Source of the DNA: Actinomycetota bacterium | Lineage (GTDB): Bacteria; Actinomycetota; Actinomycetes; Actinomycetales; Microbacteriaceae | Direction: 5' to 3' | NCBI GenBank assembly: GCA_029865895.1 | Contig: JARXAN010000014.1 | Coordinates: 1-35,702, forward strand | DNA length: 35,702 nucleotides | Shown here: in pieces, positions 1 to 7,725 of the stretch | Layout of the letters: each line of letters opens with the position of its first letter | Position numbering within the stretch: the first letter of the stretch is position 1 | Made by a program: the position numbers and the translations under genes | The notes under the pieces: generated by a model | What the model was told of the DNA's origin: nothing | Seen by the model: only the letters and a program-made list of their open reading frames with translations | Database searches by the model: none

Positions 1-372
1 GGAATCCAACTGTTCGTCGGTCTCGAGGCAATCGGTGAGGCAGATGGCAAGGGCTTGCGCTCAGTCATGGCAAAGCTCAACGGTCAACTCCGTCCAATCA
101 CCGTGCGCGATCACAGCATCAAGGTTGCGGTTGCCAGCGCCGAAAAGGCAGACCCAACTAAGCCTGGTCACGCTGCAGCTCCCTTCACCGGCGTGGTGAC
201 TCCAAAGGTTGCGGTTGGCGATACGGTCTTGGTTGGGCAGCCAATCGCAAGCATTGAAGCCATGAAGATGGAAGCCAACATCGCGGCTCCAATCGCCGGC
301 CGAATTGCAAGGCTGGGAGTGGTAGGTCCAACCCCGGTTGAAGGTGGCGACCTGATTGCGGTAATCGAGTAG
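1..372 (+). CDS. pyc: Pyruvate carboxylase, C-terminal end (partial)
   Basis: The reading frame is open from the first base, so the gene begins upstream of the window; 123 codons of its 3' end are visible. The first visible residues (GLEAIGEADGKGLRSVMAKL) match the linker between the carboxyltransferase and biotinyl domains of pyruvate carboxylase. A biotinyl domain follows, with the biotin-accepting motif EAMKM, the lysine being about residue 89 of the visible part. The family carboxylates pyruvate to oxaloacetate using ATP and bicarbonate, refilling the TCA cycle in the cytoplasm. The stop lies 6 bases before def, so the two are probably co-transcribed. Another biotin-dependent carboxylase is possible, but the linker sequence favours Pyc. 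Confidence 0.85.
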   Translation, partial: GIQLFVGLEAIGEADGKGLRSVMAKLNGQLRPITVRDHSIKVAVASAEKADPTKPGHAAAPFTGVVTPKVAVGDTVLVGQPIASIEAMKMEANIAAPIAGRIARLGVVGPTPVEGGDLIAVIE

Positions 373-378
373 GTAGTC

Positions 379-873
379 GTGACCGTTCGAGAAATTCGAC
401 TATTTGGTGACCCCGTTCTGAGGTCTCCGACCGCTGAGGTTACCGACTTTGGTTCGGTTGCAGGGCTAGTTCAAGACTTAATCGACACCACATCGCTACC
501 AGGTCGAGCCGGAGTGGCAGCAACTCAAATTGGCGTGGGCCTGGCCGTCTTTTCCTACAACGTTGACGGAAAGATTGGCTACCTAATCAATCCTGAGATT
601 GTGAAGCTTGAGGGCGAGCCGGTCTTGGTGGAAGAGGGCTGCCTGTCGGTTCCCGGACTTTGGCACCGCACCCCTCGGCATCCAAAAGCCACGGCTCGGG
701 GCTATCAGCTAGACGGGTCTGTTGTTGAGGTCTCGGGTGAAGGTCTGATGGCTCAAGCCTTGCAGCACGAATGCGACCACCTCAAGGGCATGCTCTACCT
801 TGATCGCCTGGATAAAGAAGAACGGAGGCTGGCTTTCGCCAACCTCCGTCAACAGACTTGGTTTATCTCTTAG
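379..873 (+). CDS. def: Peptide deformylase
   Basis: Removes the formyl group from the N-terminal methionine of nascent proteins. The 164-residue product has the three family motifs in order: GVAATQ (about 45-50), EEGCLS (85-90, with the metal-ligand Cys) and HECDH (130-134, two His ligands and the catalytic Glu). The GTG start lies 6 bases after the pyc stop. The last 50 bases before the stop do double duty: they contain a strong inverted repeat (822-849) that reads as a terminator for the convergent acyl-CoA ligase. The stop codon TAG shares two bases with the ligase stop on the other strand. Identification is secure. Confidence 0.95.
   Translation: MTVREIRLFGDPVLRSPTAEVTDFGSVAGLVQDLIDTTSLPGRAGVAATQIGVGLAVFSYNVDGKIGYLINPEIVKLEGEPVLVEEGCLSVPGLWHRTPRHPKATARGYQLDGSVVEVSGEGLMAQALQHECDHLKGMLYLDRLDKEERRLAFANLRQQTWFIS
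810..849 (-). terminator. Intrinsic terminator of the acyl-CoA ligase, inside def
   Basis: Read on the minus strand, 21 bases after the ligase stop, there is a 12-bp stem: ACGGAGGTTGGC, loop GAAA, GCCAGCCTCCGT. It contains one G-U pair (positions 842 and 829) and is followed by a T-rich tail, TCTTCTTTATC (821-811). On the plus strand the same position is a C-A mismatch and the tail is purine-rich, so the element works best for minus-strand transcription. It lies wholly within the def reading frame. Confidence 0.8.
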
Positions 874-2663
874 CCGTAGATTCTGTCCACGTGCAAGGAG
901 AAGTCTTCCATAACCTTCGAACGCTTGATCTTTAGCGACGGGGTTAGGTGACCGGACGCTTCGGTTAGCTCAACATCCAAAATCTCAAACTCCTTGATTT
1001 GCTCAGCGTTTGAGAATTTCTTGTTCACCTCGGCAATTGCAGCTGCAACTTCCTCGCGAATCCTCGGGTGCTTGGCAGCCTCGGCAAGAGTGAGCTTCTC
1101 AGCAATGCCGTTGTTGGCGCACCAAACCGGAACCATCTCTGGGTCAAGCGAGATAAGCGCTGCAATAAATGGCTTCGCGTCTCCGATCACAACAACCTGT
1201 CCAACCAGCGGGTGAGCGCGAATTGGATCTTCGATTGGTGCAGGTGCCACGTTCTTGCCACCGGCGGTGACCAAGAGTTCCTTCTTGCGACCGGTGATGG
1301 TAAGGAAGCCATCCTCGTCCAGCTCGCCAATGTCTCCCGAGTGGAACCAGTCGTCAGTGAAAGCTGCGCGGGTAGCGCTCTCGTTCCTCCAGTAGCCACG
1401 CATGATGTTGATACCGCGAAGCCAGACTTCACCGTCTTCGGCAATCTTGATTCCGGTGCCAGGAAGGGCTCGGCCTACCTTGCCGATCTTCTGCCAACTT
1501 ACGCGACCAATTACGGCTGCGGCTGCAGTCTCGGTTAGACCGTAACCCTCGAGCACAACTAGCCCGATACCGCGGTAGAAGTGACCCAGACGGGCACCCA
1601 GTGGCGCACCACCGGAGATTGCATACTTCACGTTGCCACCCATGGCGGCGCGCAACTTCGAGTAAACCAGCTTGTCAAATAGCCCGTGCTTGATCTTGAG
1701 TCCGAGTGATGGACCACCCTTTGAATCAAGAGCCTTGCTGTATTCGATCGCGGTCTCTGCTGCGGTGCGGAAGATCTTGCCCTTGCCGGCAGCTTCGGCC
1801 TTGAGCTCAGCTCCGTTGTAAACCTTCTCGAAGACACGAGGAACGGCAAGTAGGAAGGTCGGCTTGAACACCGGTAGCACCTCGGCCACCAACTTGGTGT
1901 CACCTAGGTGGCCAACTCGAATTCCCGAGTAGATGCAAAGCACCGAAACGTAGCGAGCAAAGATGTGTGCCATCGGCAAGAAGATCAGAGAGTGCTGTCT
2001 GTCATTGGCGATCTCAGGGATCTCGGCGGCAGCGTTCTTGCAGTGATCAACCAGCGAACGGTGAGTTAGTTCACAACCCTTTGGGTTTCCGGTGGTTCCA
2101 GAGGTGTAGACGATGGTTGCCAAATCAGCCAGCTTGGCATTGGTGCGTGCGGTCTCCAACACCTCGTCCGCGACATTCTCGCCAGCCTGGTGCAATTTGG
2201 TGAAGTCGTTGGAGTCAATCTTCCAGATGTGATCGACTCTTGGAGTCTTTGAGCGAACCTGGTCAACTCGTGCTTGGTGCTCGTCGTTTTCGATGAACAG
2301 TGCCACAGCATCAGAGTCAGAAAGAATCCACTCAATCTGAGCTGGCGAGCTGGACTCGTAAATAGGCACGGTCACTGCACCGGCAAACCAGATGGCAAAG
2401 TCAATCATCGACCACTCGTAACGGGTCTTTGACATGATGGCGACCGCTTGGCCTGGTTTGATGCCGGCATCGATCAGCCCCTTGGCTAGGGTTTGAACCT
2501 CTGCCAAAAAGTCTGCAGCGGTTACGTTACGCCAGGTCTTATCAGGGTTCTGTCTTGAAAAAAGAGGGTGCTGCGGGGTCTTTTTTACACGCTCCAGCAA
2601 TAAATCCGTTGCGTTTTCCTGAGGGTTTGACTCTACTAATAGCGGCGCATCGTAAAACGTCAT
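870..2663 (-). CDS. Long-chain fatty acid-CoA ligase (AMP-forming)
   Basis: Activates long-chain fatty acids to acyl-CoA through an acyl-adenylate, probably at the inner face of the membrane. The 597-residue protein has the adenylate-forming P-loop motif YTSGTTGNPKG (about 186-196), the GYGLTE motif near residue 374, a hinge-region GDIGELDEDG near 443 and the C-terminal GRKKELLVTAGGKNV block that carries the second-half-reaction loop. Length and motifs fit the FadD15-like group of actinobacteria. The ATG start is preceded by GGGAGA on the minus strand. Its stop TAA overlaps the def stop, and its terminator lies in def. A plsC-type acyltransferase lies nearby on the opposite strand, which fits a phospholipid-synthesis neighbourhood. 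Exact chain-length preference cannot be read from the sequence. Confidence 0.9.
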   Translation of the reverse strand: MTFYDAPLLVESNPQENATDLLLERVKKTPQHPLFSRQNPDKTWRNVTAADFLAEVQTLAKGLIDAGIKPGQAVAIMSKTRYEWSMIDFAIWFAGAVTVPIYESSSPAQIEWILSDSDAVALFIENDEHQARVDQVRSKTPRVDHIWKIDSNDFTKLHQAGENVADEVLETARTNAKLADLATIVYTSGTTGNPKGCELTHRSLVDHCKNAAAEIPEIANDRQHSLIFLPMAHIFARYVSVLCIYSGIRVGHLGDTKLVAEVLPVFKPTFLLAVPRVFEKVYNGAELKAEAAGKGKIFRTAAETAIEYSKALDSKGGPSLGLKIKHGLFDKLVYSKLRAAMGGNVKYAISGGAPLGARLGHFYRGIGLVVLEGYGLTETAAAAVIGRVSWQKIGKVGRALPGTGIKIAEDGEVWLRGINIMRGYWRNESATRAAFTDDWFHSGDIGELDEDGFLTITGRKKELLVTAGGKNVAPAPIEDPIRAHPLVGQVVVIGDAKPFIAALISLDPEMVPVWCANNGIAEKLTLAEAAKHPRIREEVAAAIAEVNKKFSNAEQIKEFEILDVELTEASGHLTPSLKIKRSKVMEDFSLHVDRIYG

Positions 2664-2716
2664 TGTTTATCTCCCATTTGAGTTTCCAATACTCTAACGG
2701 GCTCCAAGAGTGCGCG

Positions 2717-2735
2717 AGCTACAACTTATGTAACT
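2717..2735. promoter_or_regulatory. Imperfect 19-bp palindrome, possible operator
   Basis: AGCTACAACTTATGTAACT lies between the divergent acyl-CoA ligase and ROK kinase. Its two 7-base arms match at 6 positions around a 5-base centre. Its size and position suggest a dimeric regulator site, but it matches no consensus I can name. It lies upstream of the proposed ROK promoter and about 55 bases upstream of the ligase start. Confidence 0.3.
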
Positions 2736-2749
2736 CTTTTTCTCTTTTT

Positions 2750-2777
2750 TTGTAACCATTCCACAAAGCAGTAAAAT
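2750..2777 (+). promoter_or_regulatory. Putative sigma-70 type promoter for the ROK kinase
   Basis: TTGTAA (2750-2755), a 16-base spacer and TAAAAT (2772-2777) give a plausible -35/-10 pair. Transcription would begin near 2784, about 20 bases before the ATG, leaving room for the ribosome binding site AAGAGG (2793-2798). The T-rich run just before it (2735-2750) is the most AT-rich stretch of this gap. The rest of the gap holds only the palindrome at 2717-2735 and the ligase leader. Confidence 0.45.
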
Positions 2778-2804
2778 TCAGGTTCGCCCAGTAAAGAGGT
2801 ATGC

Positions 2805-3761
2805 ATGCTCTCAGTCGGAATCGACATCGGTGGAACCAAGATTCTTGGTGCGCTGGTGGATGAGCATGGCCAGATCCTTTTTGAAACAAAAGTGCCATCA
2901 CCCGCGCAAGATCCCGACCTTATGGTCTCAACCGTGGTTGATCTGATCAAAGAGGTTTCATCGCACGCGACCTCGCCAGTGGTGGGCGCTGGAGTCGCCG
3001 CCGCCGGCTTTATCGACGCCAACCAGTCCACAATTCTTTACGCTCCGAATCTCAACTGGCGCAATGAGCCATTCCGTGACCGCCTCCAGGTGCACCTAGA
3101 CCTGCCGCTGGTTATTGAGAATGACGCCAACGCTGCCGGTTGGGCCGAATACAAATTCGGTGCCGGTCGCGGCACCAAAGACATGGTCATGCTCACCCTG
3201 GGCACCGGGGTTGGGGGAGCGGTGGTTGCCGACTACAAACTTCGCCGCGGTGGATTTGGTATCGCTGGAGAGCTCGGCCACGTTCGGGTTGTGCAGGATG
3301 GCAAGCAGTGCGGCTGCGGTCGTAAAGGTTGCGTAGAGCAGTACTCTTCCGGTACCGCAGTGGTAAAGGCAGCCAAGAAGCTGGCCGCAGGTTCTGGCCC
3401 AGCTGGTCAAAGGCTTCGCGAACTCAAGGCAGAAAATGGCGAGCTTTCAGGTGCCCAGGTCTACCAGGCTCTGCTTGAGGGCGATGCCGGAGTTTATTCA
3501 ATCTTCCGTGAGGCCGGACGTTACCTCGGTCAAGCGATGGCCACAATTACCGCTGTGCTCGACCCGCAGGTTTACGTCATCGGTGGCGGGTTATCTGACG
3601 CTGGCGAACTCATCCTTGAGCCGATTCGCGAGGGCTTCCTGGAGGATCTTCCGGCGCGTGGCTTTAGACCAGAGGCAAAGATTGTTACTGCCGAGTTTAC
3701 GAATCAAGCTGGAGTTATCGGAGCCGCCGACCTAGCGCGCGAGTCGCTCGCTAAACTATAG
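2805..3761 (+). CDS. ROK-family glucokinase
   Basis: Probably phosphorylates glucose to glucose 6-phosphate in the cytoplasm. The 318-residue product has the ATP-binding DIGGTK (7-12), a catalytic Asp in ENDANAAG (D107), the phosphate loop GTGVGG (133-138) and the ROK zinc site made by H159 of GELGH with Cys 169, 171 and 176 in CGCGRKGC. A DNA-binding N-terminus as in ROK repressors is absent, so this is an enzyme. Whether ATP or polyphosphate is the donor cannot be decided here. The ATG at 2805 is used rather than the out-of-frame ATG at 2801; AAGAGG lies 6 bases upstream. It is followed after 19 bases by the acyltransferase gene. Confidence 0.85.
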   Translation: MLSVGIDIGGTKILGALVDEHGQILFETKVPSPAQDPDLMVSTVVDLIKEVSSHATSPVVGAGVAAAGFIDANQSTILYAPNLNWRNEPFRDRLQVHLDLPLVIENDANAAGWAEYKFGAGRGTKDMVMLTLGTGVGGAVVADYKLRRGGFGIAGELGHVRVVQDGKQCGCGRKGCVEQYSSGTAVVKAAKKLAAGSGPAGQRLRELKAENGELSGAQVYQALLEGDAGVYSIFREAGRYLGQAMATITAVLDPQVYVIGGGLSDAGELILEPIREGFLEDLPARGFRPEAKIVTAEFTNQAGVIGAADLARESLAKL

Positions 3762-3780
3762 GCATCGACTGGAGCGCAAA

Positions 3781-4467
3781 TTGGCATATTTCATTATCAA
3801 GAACTTTATTCTTGGCCCAATTCTGCAGATTTTGTTCCGGCCCTGGGTCAAGGGCTCCAAGAACGTCCCAAATGCCGGCGGCGCTATTTTGGCCTCCAAC
3901 CACCTTTCGTTTTCTGACTCGATTTTCTTGCCGCTAAAGGTAAGAAGGCCGGTTACCTTCCTAGCCAAGAGCGATTACTTCACCGGTAAGGGCGTCAAGG
4001 GAGCACTGATTCGCTGGTTCTTCAAAGCAACCGGTCAGTTGCCAATCGACCGCTCCGGCGGCAAGGCCTCGGAAGATTCGCTCAACACCGGATTGGGAGT
4101 TTTAGAGCGAGGGCTTTTGCTCGGCATCTACCCTGAGGGAACTCGCTCACCGGATGCCAAGCTTTACCGCGGCAGAACCGGCATTGCCCGCATGGTCCTT
4201 GAAGCCAAAGTTCCAGTGGTCCCAGTTGCCATGATCGACACCGAGAAGGTGCAGCCAATTGGTTCTAAATATCCAAAGATTCGCCGGGTCGGAGTAGTCA
4301 TCGGAGAGCCGATGGACTTCACTCGTTTTGCAGGTATGGAGGGGGAGCGCGCAGTGTTGCGCGCTGTCACCGATCTAATCGTCTACAACATCATGCAGCT
4401 GAGCAATCAGGAGTATGAGGACGTTTACGCCTCCACCGTAAAAAACCGCATGGCCCGGGCCGCATAG
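3781..4467 (+). CDS. 1-acyl-sn-glycerol-3-phosphate acyltransferase (PlsC family)
   Basis: Transfers an acyl chain to lysophosphatidic acid to form phosphatidic acid, a step of membrane phospholipid synthesis. The 228-residue protein has the catalytic HX4D motif (NHLSFSD, H41 and D46) and the glycerol-phosphate-binding EGTR (119-122). A hydrophobic N-terminus (about 4-20) may attach it to the membrane. The start is TTG with GGAG (3771-3774) six bases upstream, and no closer ATG fits the family N-terminus. It lies between the glucokinase and DAHP synthase in a likely operon. The exact acceptor is inferred from the family; some actinobacterial homologues act on other lysolipids. Confidence 0.85.
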   Translation: MAYFIIKNFILGPILQILFRPWVKGSKNVPNAGGAILASNHLSFSDSIFLPLKVRRPVTFLAKSDYFTGKGVKGALIRWFFKATGQLPIDRSGGKASEDSLNTGLGVLERGLLLGIYPEGTRSPDAKLYRGRTGIARMVLEAKVPVVPVAMIDTEKVQPIGSKYPKIRRVGVVIGEPMDFTRFAGMEGERAVLRAVTDLIVYNIMQLSNQEYEDVYASTVKNRMARAA

Positions 4468-4480
4468 CTAAAGGATCGCT

Positions 4481-5821
4481 TTGACAGACTTCGGATTAGA
4501 CAACTACCTCAAGCTAGAGGCTAAGCAGCAGCCAACCTGGGCCGACCTGCAGGTCTTGGAGCAGGTTAAAAAAGAGCTTTCGGTGCAGCCGCCATTGGTG
4601 TTCGCCGGTGAGGTAGACGCGCTTCGTGAGCGTTTGGCGCAAGCGGCCAGGGGAGAGGCATTCCTGCTGCAGGGCGGAGACTGCGCCGAAACCTTCGTCG
4701 ATGCCACCGCTGATCGCATCCGCAACCGCATCAAGACCGTGCTGCAGATGGCCGTGGTTTTGATGTATGGCTCTTCGCTGCCGGTAATCAAGATGGGCCG
4801 CATGGCAGGACAGTTTGCCAAGCCAAGATCTTCCGACTTTGAGACCCGCGAGGGCGTTACCCTTCCGGCCTACCGTGGCGATGCGGTGAACGGTTACGAG
4901 TTCACCGAGGAATCACGTCGTAATGACGCTAGGCGCTTGATGCAGGCGTACCACACTTCCTCGAGCACCTTGAACCTAATCCGCGCTTTCACCACCGGTG
5001 GATTTGCAGACCTGCGTCAGGTGCACGCCTGGAACAAGGGCTTTACGGTAAATCCGGCAAACAAGAAGTACGAGAGCATTGCCGGTGACATCGATCGCGC
5101 CATGAGGTTCATGGAGGCCTGCGGAGTGGACTCTGCGGAGCTTCGAGCAACAGAGTTCTTCGTCTCGCACGAGGGTCTGCTGTTTGACTACGAGCGACCA
5201 ATGACTCGCATCGACTCTCGCACCGACACTCCATATGTGACCTCGGGTCACTTCATTTGGGTTGGCGAGCGAACCAGACAGCTCGATGGCGCACACCTTG
5301 ACTTCTTCTCCAGGGTCCGCAACCCACTGGGTGTAAAGCTTGGACCAACCACCTCGGTTGATGACCTAAAGCAAATCATCGAGAAGCTAGACCCAAACCG
5401 CGAACCAGGTCGATTGACTCTGATCTCCCGCATGGGTGCCGGCAAGATTCGTGAAGCGCTACCAAAGCTAATCGAAGCCGCCAAGGAAACCGGGTCTAAC
5501 CCGCTGTGGATCACTGACCCAATGCACGGCAATGGCATCACCACTGCCAACGGTTACAAGTCCCGTCGCTTCGAAGATGTTATGGACGAGGTAATGGGCT
5601 TCTTTGAGGTCCACCGCGCTCTCGGCACCCACCCTGGTGGATTGCATGTTGAGCTCACCGGTGATGATGTTGCAGAATGCTTGGGTGGTTCGGAGATGAT
5701 CGACGAGTCGACGCTGGCTGAACGCTACGAGTCGGTTTGCGATCCTCGCCTGAACCACATGCAGTCGCTTGAGCTAGCCTTCTTAGTAGCCGAGCAGCTA
5801 GTTCAGACTCAGAGGAGATAG
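4481..5821 (+). CDS. aroG: 3-deoxy-7-phosphoheptulonate (DAHP) synthase, class II
   Basis: Condenses phosphoenolpyruvate with erythrose 4-phosphate, the first step of the shikimate pathway for aromatic amino acids. The 446-residue protein carries the class II blocks QGGDCAE (64-70, metal-binding Cys), KMGRMAGQFAKPRS (104-117), SHEGLLFDYE (229-238), VGERTRQLDGAH (261-272) and DPMHGNG (346-352). The TTG start has AAAGGA (4470-4475) upstream. The 3' end supplies the ribosome binding site AGAGGAGA of the next gene. The symbol follows mycobacterial usage; plant-type class II enzymes are also called aroH. No leader peptide or attenuator is visible in front of it. Confidence 0.95.
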   Translation: MTDFGLDNYLKLEAKQQPTWADLQVLEQVKKELSVQPPLVFAGEVDALRERLAQAARGEAFLLQGGDCAETFVDATADRIRNRIKTVLQMAVVLMYGSSLPVIKMGRMAGQFAKPRSSDFETREGVTLPAYRGDAVNGYEFTEESRRNDARRLMQAYHTSSSTLNLIRAFTTGGFADLRQVHAWNKGFTVNPANKKYESIAGDIDRAMRFMEACGVDSAELRATEFFVSHEGLLFDYERPMTRIDSRTDTPYVTSGHFIWVGERTRQLDGAHLDFFSRVRNPLGVKLGPTTSVDDLKQIIEKLDPNREPGRLTLISRMGAGKIREALPKLIEAAKETGSNPLWITDPMHGNGITTANGYKSRRFEDVMDEVMGFFEVHRALGTHPGGLHVELTGDDVAECLGGSEMIDESTLAERYESVCDPRLNHMQSLELAFLVAEQLVQTQRR

Positions 5822-5824
5822 TTG

Positions 5825-6163
5825 ATGTCGTTACCAGGCGTAGACAGCTGGTTGACCATTGATCAAGCCGCGGAACAACTCGGCATTTCAGCATCAAAGG
5901 TGAGACGACTCTGCGAAGAGTATGTGCTTTTCAGCGTCCGAGTCGACAAGCAGCCCATGATTCCGGCTCACCTAATCCAAAATGGCGAGCCATTGGCCAG
6001 CATTCGCGGCACTTTGATCATGCTGTTGGACTGCAGTCTCACCCTCGATGAAGCCATTGAGTGGATCTATGCCGAGAACGACGACCTCGGTAGGACGCCT
6101 ATTTCCGCCCTGCTGGAGGGTCACAAGGCCCCGGTAAGACGAGCCGCTCAGGCGCTTGGGTAA
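5825..6163 (+). CDS. Rv2175c-like winged-helix DNA-binding protein
   Basis: A 112-residue protein with an N-terminal helix-turn-helix (WLTIDQAAEQLGISASKVRR, about 9-28) followed by a small domain, matching the Rv2175c family of actinobacteria. In M. tuberculosis that protein is reported to bind DNA and to be phosphorylated by the kinase PknL; no such kinase gene is visible here. TTG at 5822 is also open, but ATG at 5825 lies 7 bases from AGGAG (5813-5817) and is preferred. It follows aroG by 3 bases, so the two are co-transcribed. The stop TAA directly abuts the stop of the convergent polyprenyl synthase. Its target genes are unknown. Confidence 0.8.
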   Translation: MSLPGVDSWLTIDQAAEQLGISASKVRRLCEEYVLFSVRVDKQPMIPAHLIQNGEPLASIRGTLIMLLDCSLTLDEAIEWIYAENDDLGRTPISALLEGHKAPVRRAAQALG

Positions 6164-7264
6164 TTACTTACTGCGGTTGATGACGGCCTGAGTCAGATTC
6201 GCAAGTTCTTTTCTGCCCTGCTCTGAAATCTCAAGTTCCGAAAGTGCTTCAATTGCTCGATTGGAGTACTCCTCGATGAGCGCTTCGGTCTTTGCTAGTG
6301 CCCCAGAATCAACAATCGCGTTGCGCATGAATTCAATCTGCTCCGAATCCAGCTCGCCAGAGACCAAAAGTTCCTCGAAGATCCTTGCCACGCTGGGCGG
6401 AAGGGCCTCAAGCGTTAGGCCAATCAAAACGGTGCGCTTTCCCTCGCGAAGATCATCACCGGCAGGTTTTCCAGTCACCTCCGGGTCTCCGAAGACGCCA
6501 AGAATGTCATCGCGCAACTGGAATGCAAGCCCCAATGGGATGCCAAAGTTACTCAAACTCTTCAGTTCCGAGTGGTGAGCTCCACCGAGCGCCGCACCGA
6601 TCAATAGCGGTGCCTCCAGGCTGTATTTTGCGGTCTTGTAGAGCATTACCTTGTTGGCGCGAGCAACAGCCTCAGACTTTGATCTGATCGGGGCAGCGTT
6701 CTCTTCGAGAACGTCCAGGTACTGGCCGGCCATAACCTCAAAGCGCATTTTTGAAAACTCAGTTCGACACGCCGCCTCGATCACTTCGCCGGGGGAGTGC
6801 AGCAGTGCATCACCAAAGAGTTCGGATGACCAGGAAAGCATCATGTCGCCAACCAAAACCGAACCTGCCACGCCAAAGCGCTCAGCACTGCCGGCAAATC
6901 TGCTGGATTGGTGCAGTGATTCAAAGCGCTTGTGGATGGCAGGCTTTCCTCTGCGAGTATCAGATTGATCCAGTAGGTCATCGTGCACCAGCGCTGCGGC
7001 GTGGAACATCTCCAGGGCAGCTGCCACAGAAATCACCGGGGTTTCGATGGTCAGCTTTGTGCTGTCCACCTCGACCGGTTGGTACCCAGCCCAGGCCCAG
7101 AATGCGAAGAGGGCGCGGAATCGCTTGCCGCCGGACAGAAGGTCCTGGGTGTAGTCAATTATTGGGATTAGGTCTTCCGAAATCTCGGTGAGATCGGAAC
7201 GCTTGATCTCGCAGTAGACATCCAATCGCTGCTGAACGAGATTTAACAGAAAACCTTGAGACAT
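6164..7264 (-). CDS. Polyprenyl (geranylgeranyl-type) diphosphate synthase
   Basis: Elongates allylic diphosphates with isopentenyl diphosphate to make C15-C20 or longer prenyl chains for quinones, carotenoids or lipid carriers. The 366-residue protein has GGKRFR (45-50), the first Asp-rich motif HDDLLDQSDTRRG (from 94) and the second Asp-rich motif region LRDDILGVFGD (250-260), followed by a GDDLREGKRT block. The chain length of the product cannot be decided from these motifs. In M. tuberculosis the homologue idsA2 lies in a similar place. I see no Shine-Dalgarno before the ATG; a TAGGCT box ends 7 bases upstream, so the mRNA may be leaderless. Confidence 0.9.
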   Translation of the reverse strand: MSQGFLLNLVQQRLDVYCEIKRSDLTEISEDLIPIIDYTQDLLSGGKRFRALFAFWAWAGYQPVEVDSTKLTIETPVISVAAALEMFHAAALVHDDLLDQSDTRRGKPAIHKRFESLHQSSRFAGSAERFGVAGSVLVGDMMLSWSSELFGDALLHSPGEVIEAACRTEFSKMRFEVMAGQYLDVLEENAAPIRSKSEAVARANKVMLYKTAKYSLEAPLLIGAALGGAHHSELKSLSNFGIPLGLAFQLRDDILGVFGDPEVTGKPAGDDLREGKRTVLIGLTLEALPPSVARIFEELLVSGELDSEQIEFMRNAIVDSGALAKTEALIEEYSNRAIEALSELEISEQGRKELANLTQAVINRSK

Positions 7265-7277
7265 AAGGGATAGCCTA
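7265..7277 (-). promoter_or_regulatory. Possible -10 box for a leaderless polyprenyl synthase mRNA
   Basis: On the minus strand TAGGCT (7277-7272) fits the actinobacterial TAnnnT -10 pattern. The following 7 bases, ATCCCTT, lead directly to the ATG and hold no ribosome binding site. TTGTAA (7298-7293) lies upstream, but with a short 15-base spacer. Confidence 0.35.
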
Positions 7278-7293
7278 ACTGAGCTTCGCTGTT

Positions 7294-7299
7294 TACAAT
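7294..7299 (+). promoter_or_regulatory. Putative -10 box for the DUF3040 gene
   Basis: TACAAT differs from the TATAAT consensus at one base and lies 21 bases before the ATG, with GGAG (7311-7314) between. I see no good -35 box at the proper distance. The same bases, read on the other strand, include the TTGTAA proposed for the divergent polyprenyl synthase. Confidence 0.4.
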
Positions 7300-7320
7300 T
7301 AGGGAAGATCGGAGTTCACA

Positions 7321-7665
7321 ATGGGACTATCTGAGCGCGAACAAAAACTGCTCGAAGAGATGGAACGCAACCTCATGGCGCAAGACGCCGAGTTTGCTAA
7401 GACCATCTCCAAGACCACCAGCGCTAACCAGTCGGCTGGAAAGCTGGTTCTTGGCGTGCTCATCCTGCTCTCCGGTGTCGGGCTACTAGTGCTTTCAGTG
7501 GCTCTCCAGGTGGCATTTTTTGGCGTTATCGCCTTCTTGGTGATGGTTATCGGCTTGGTTATCGCCAGCGCTAACTTCAGATTGCCGGAGCTTCCAGCCG
7601 CGGGTGAGAAGCCCAAGGGCAACTACTTCGAAGATCGCTGGAATCAGCGATTCGGCAACGAATAG
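7321..7665 (+). CDS. DUF3040 family small membrane protein
   Basis: A 114-residue protein beginning MGLSEREQKLLEEMER, the typical N-terminus of DUF3040. It has a short charged helix (about 1-35), two adjacent hydrophobic segments (about 40-58 and 61-79) and a short polar tail. Its function is unknown; in actinobacteria it commonly lies just upstream of mraZ, which suggests a link to growth or envelope genes but proves nothing. GGAG lies 6 bases upstream of the ATG. A strong terminator directly follows, so it is a transcription unit separate from the dcw cluster. Confidence 0.85.
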   Translation: MGLSEREQKLLEEMERNLMAQDAEFAKTISKTTSANQSAGKLVLGVLILLSGVGLLVLSVALQVAFFGVIAFLVMVIGLVIASANFRLPELPAAGEKPKGNYFEDRWNQRFGNE

Positions 7666-7678
7666 AAAAACCTGATTT

Positions 7679-7707
7679 AACCCCGCTTCGGCGGGGTTTT
7701 TTTCTTT
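7679..7707 (+). terminator. Rho-independent terminator after DUF3040
   Basis: The stem CCCCGC (7681-7686), tetraloop TTCG and GCGGGG (7691-7696), extended by two A-T pairs, is followed by TTTTTTTCTTT. It separates the DUF3040 gene from the mraZ promoter region. Confidence 0.95.
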
Positions 7708-7725
7708 AAAAAAAGGTGACCAAAA

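Noticed and set aside
6147-6192. CTCAGGC/GCCTGAG repeat across the Rv2175c-like/polyprenyl synthase junction
   Set aside because: The 7-bp arms are separated by 32 bases and no T-run follows; too weak to call a terminator.
6264-6273. GGAGTACTCC palindrome inside polyprenyl synthase
   Set aside because: A short palindrome within coding sequence, with no T-run and no relation to a gene boundary.
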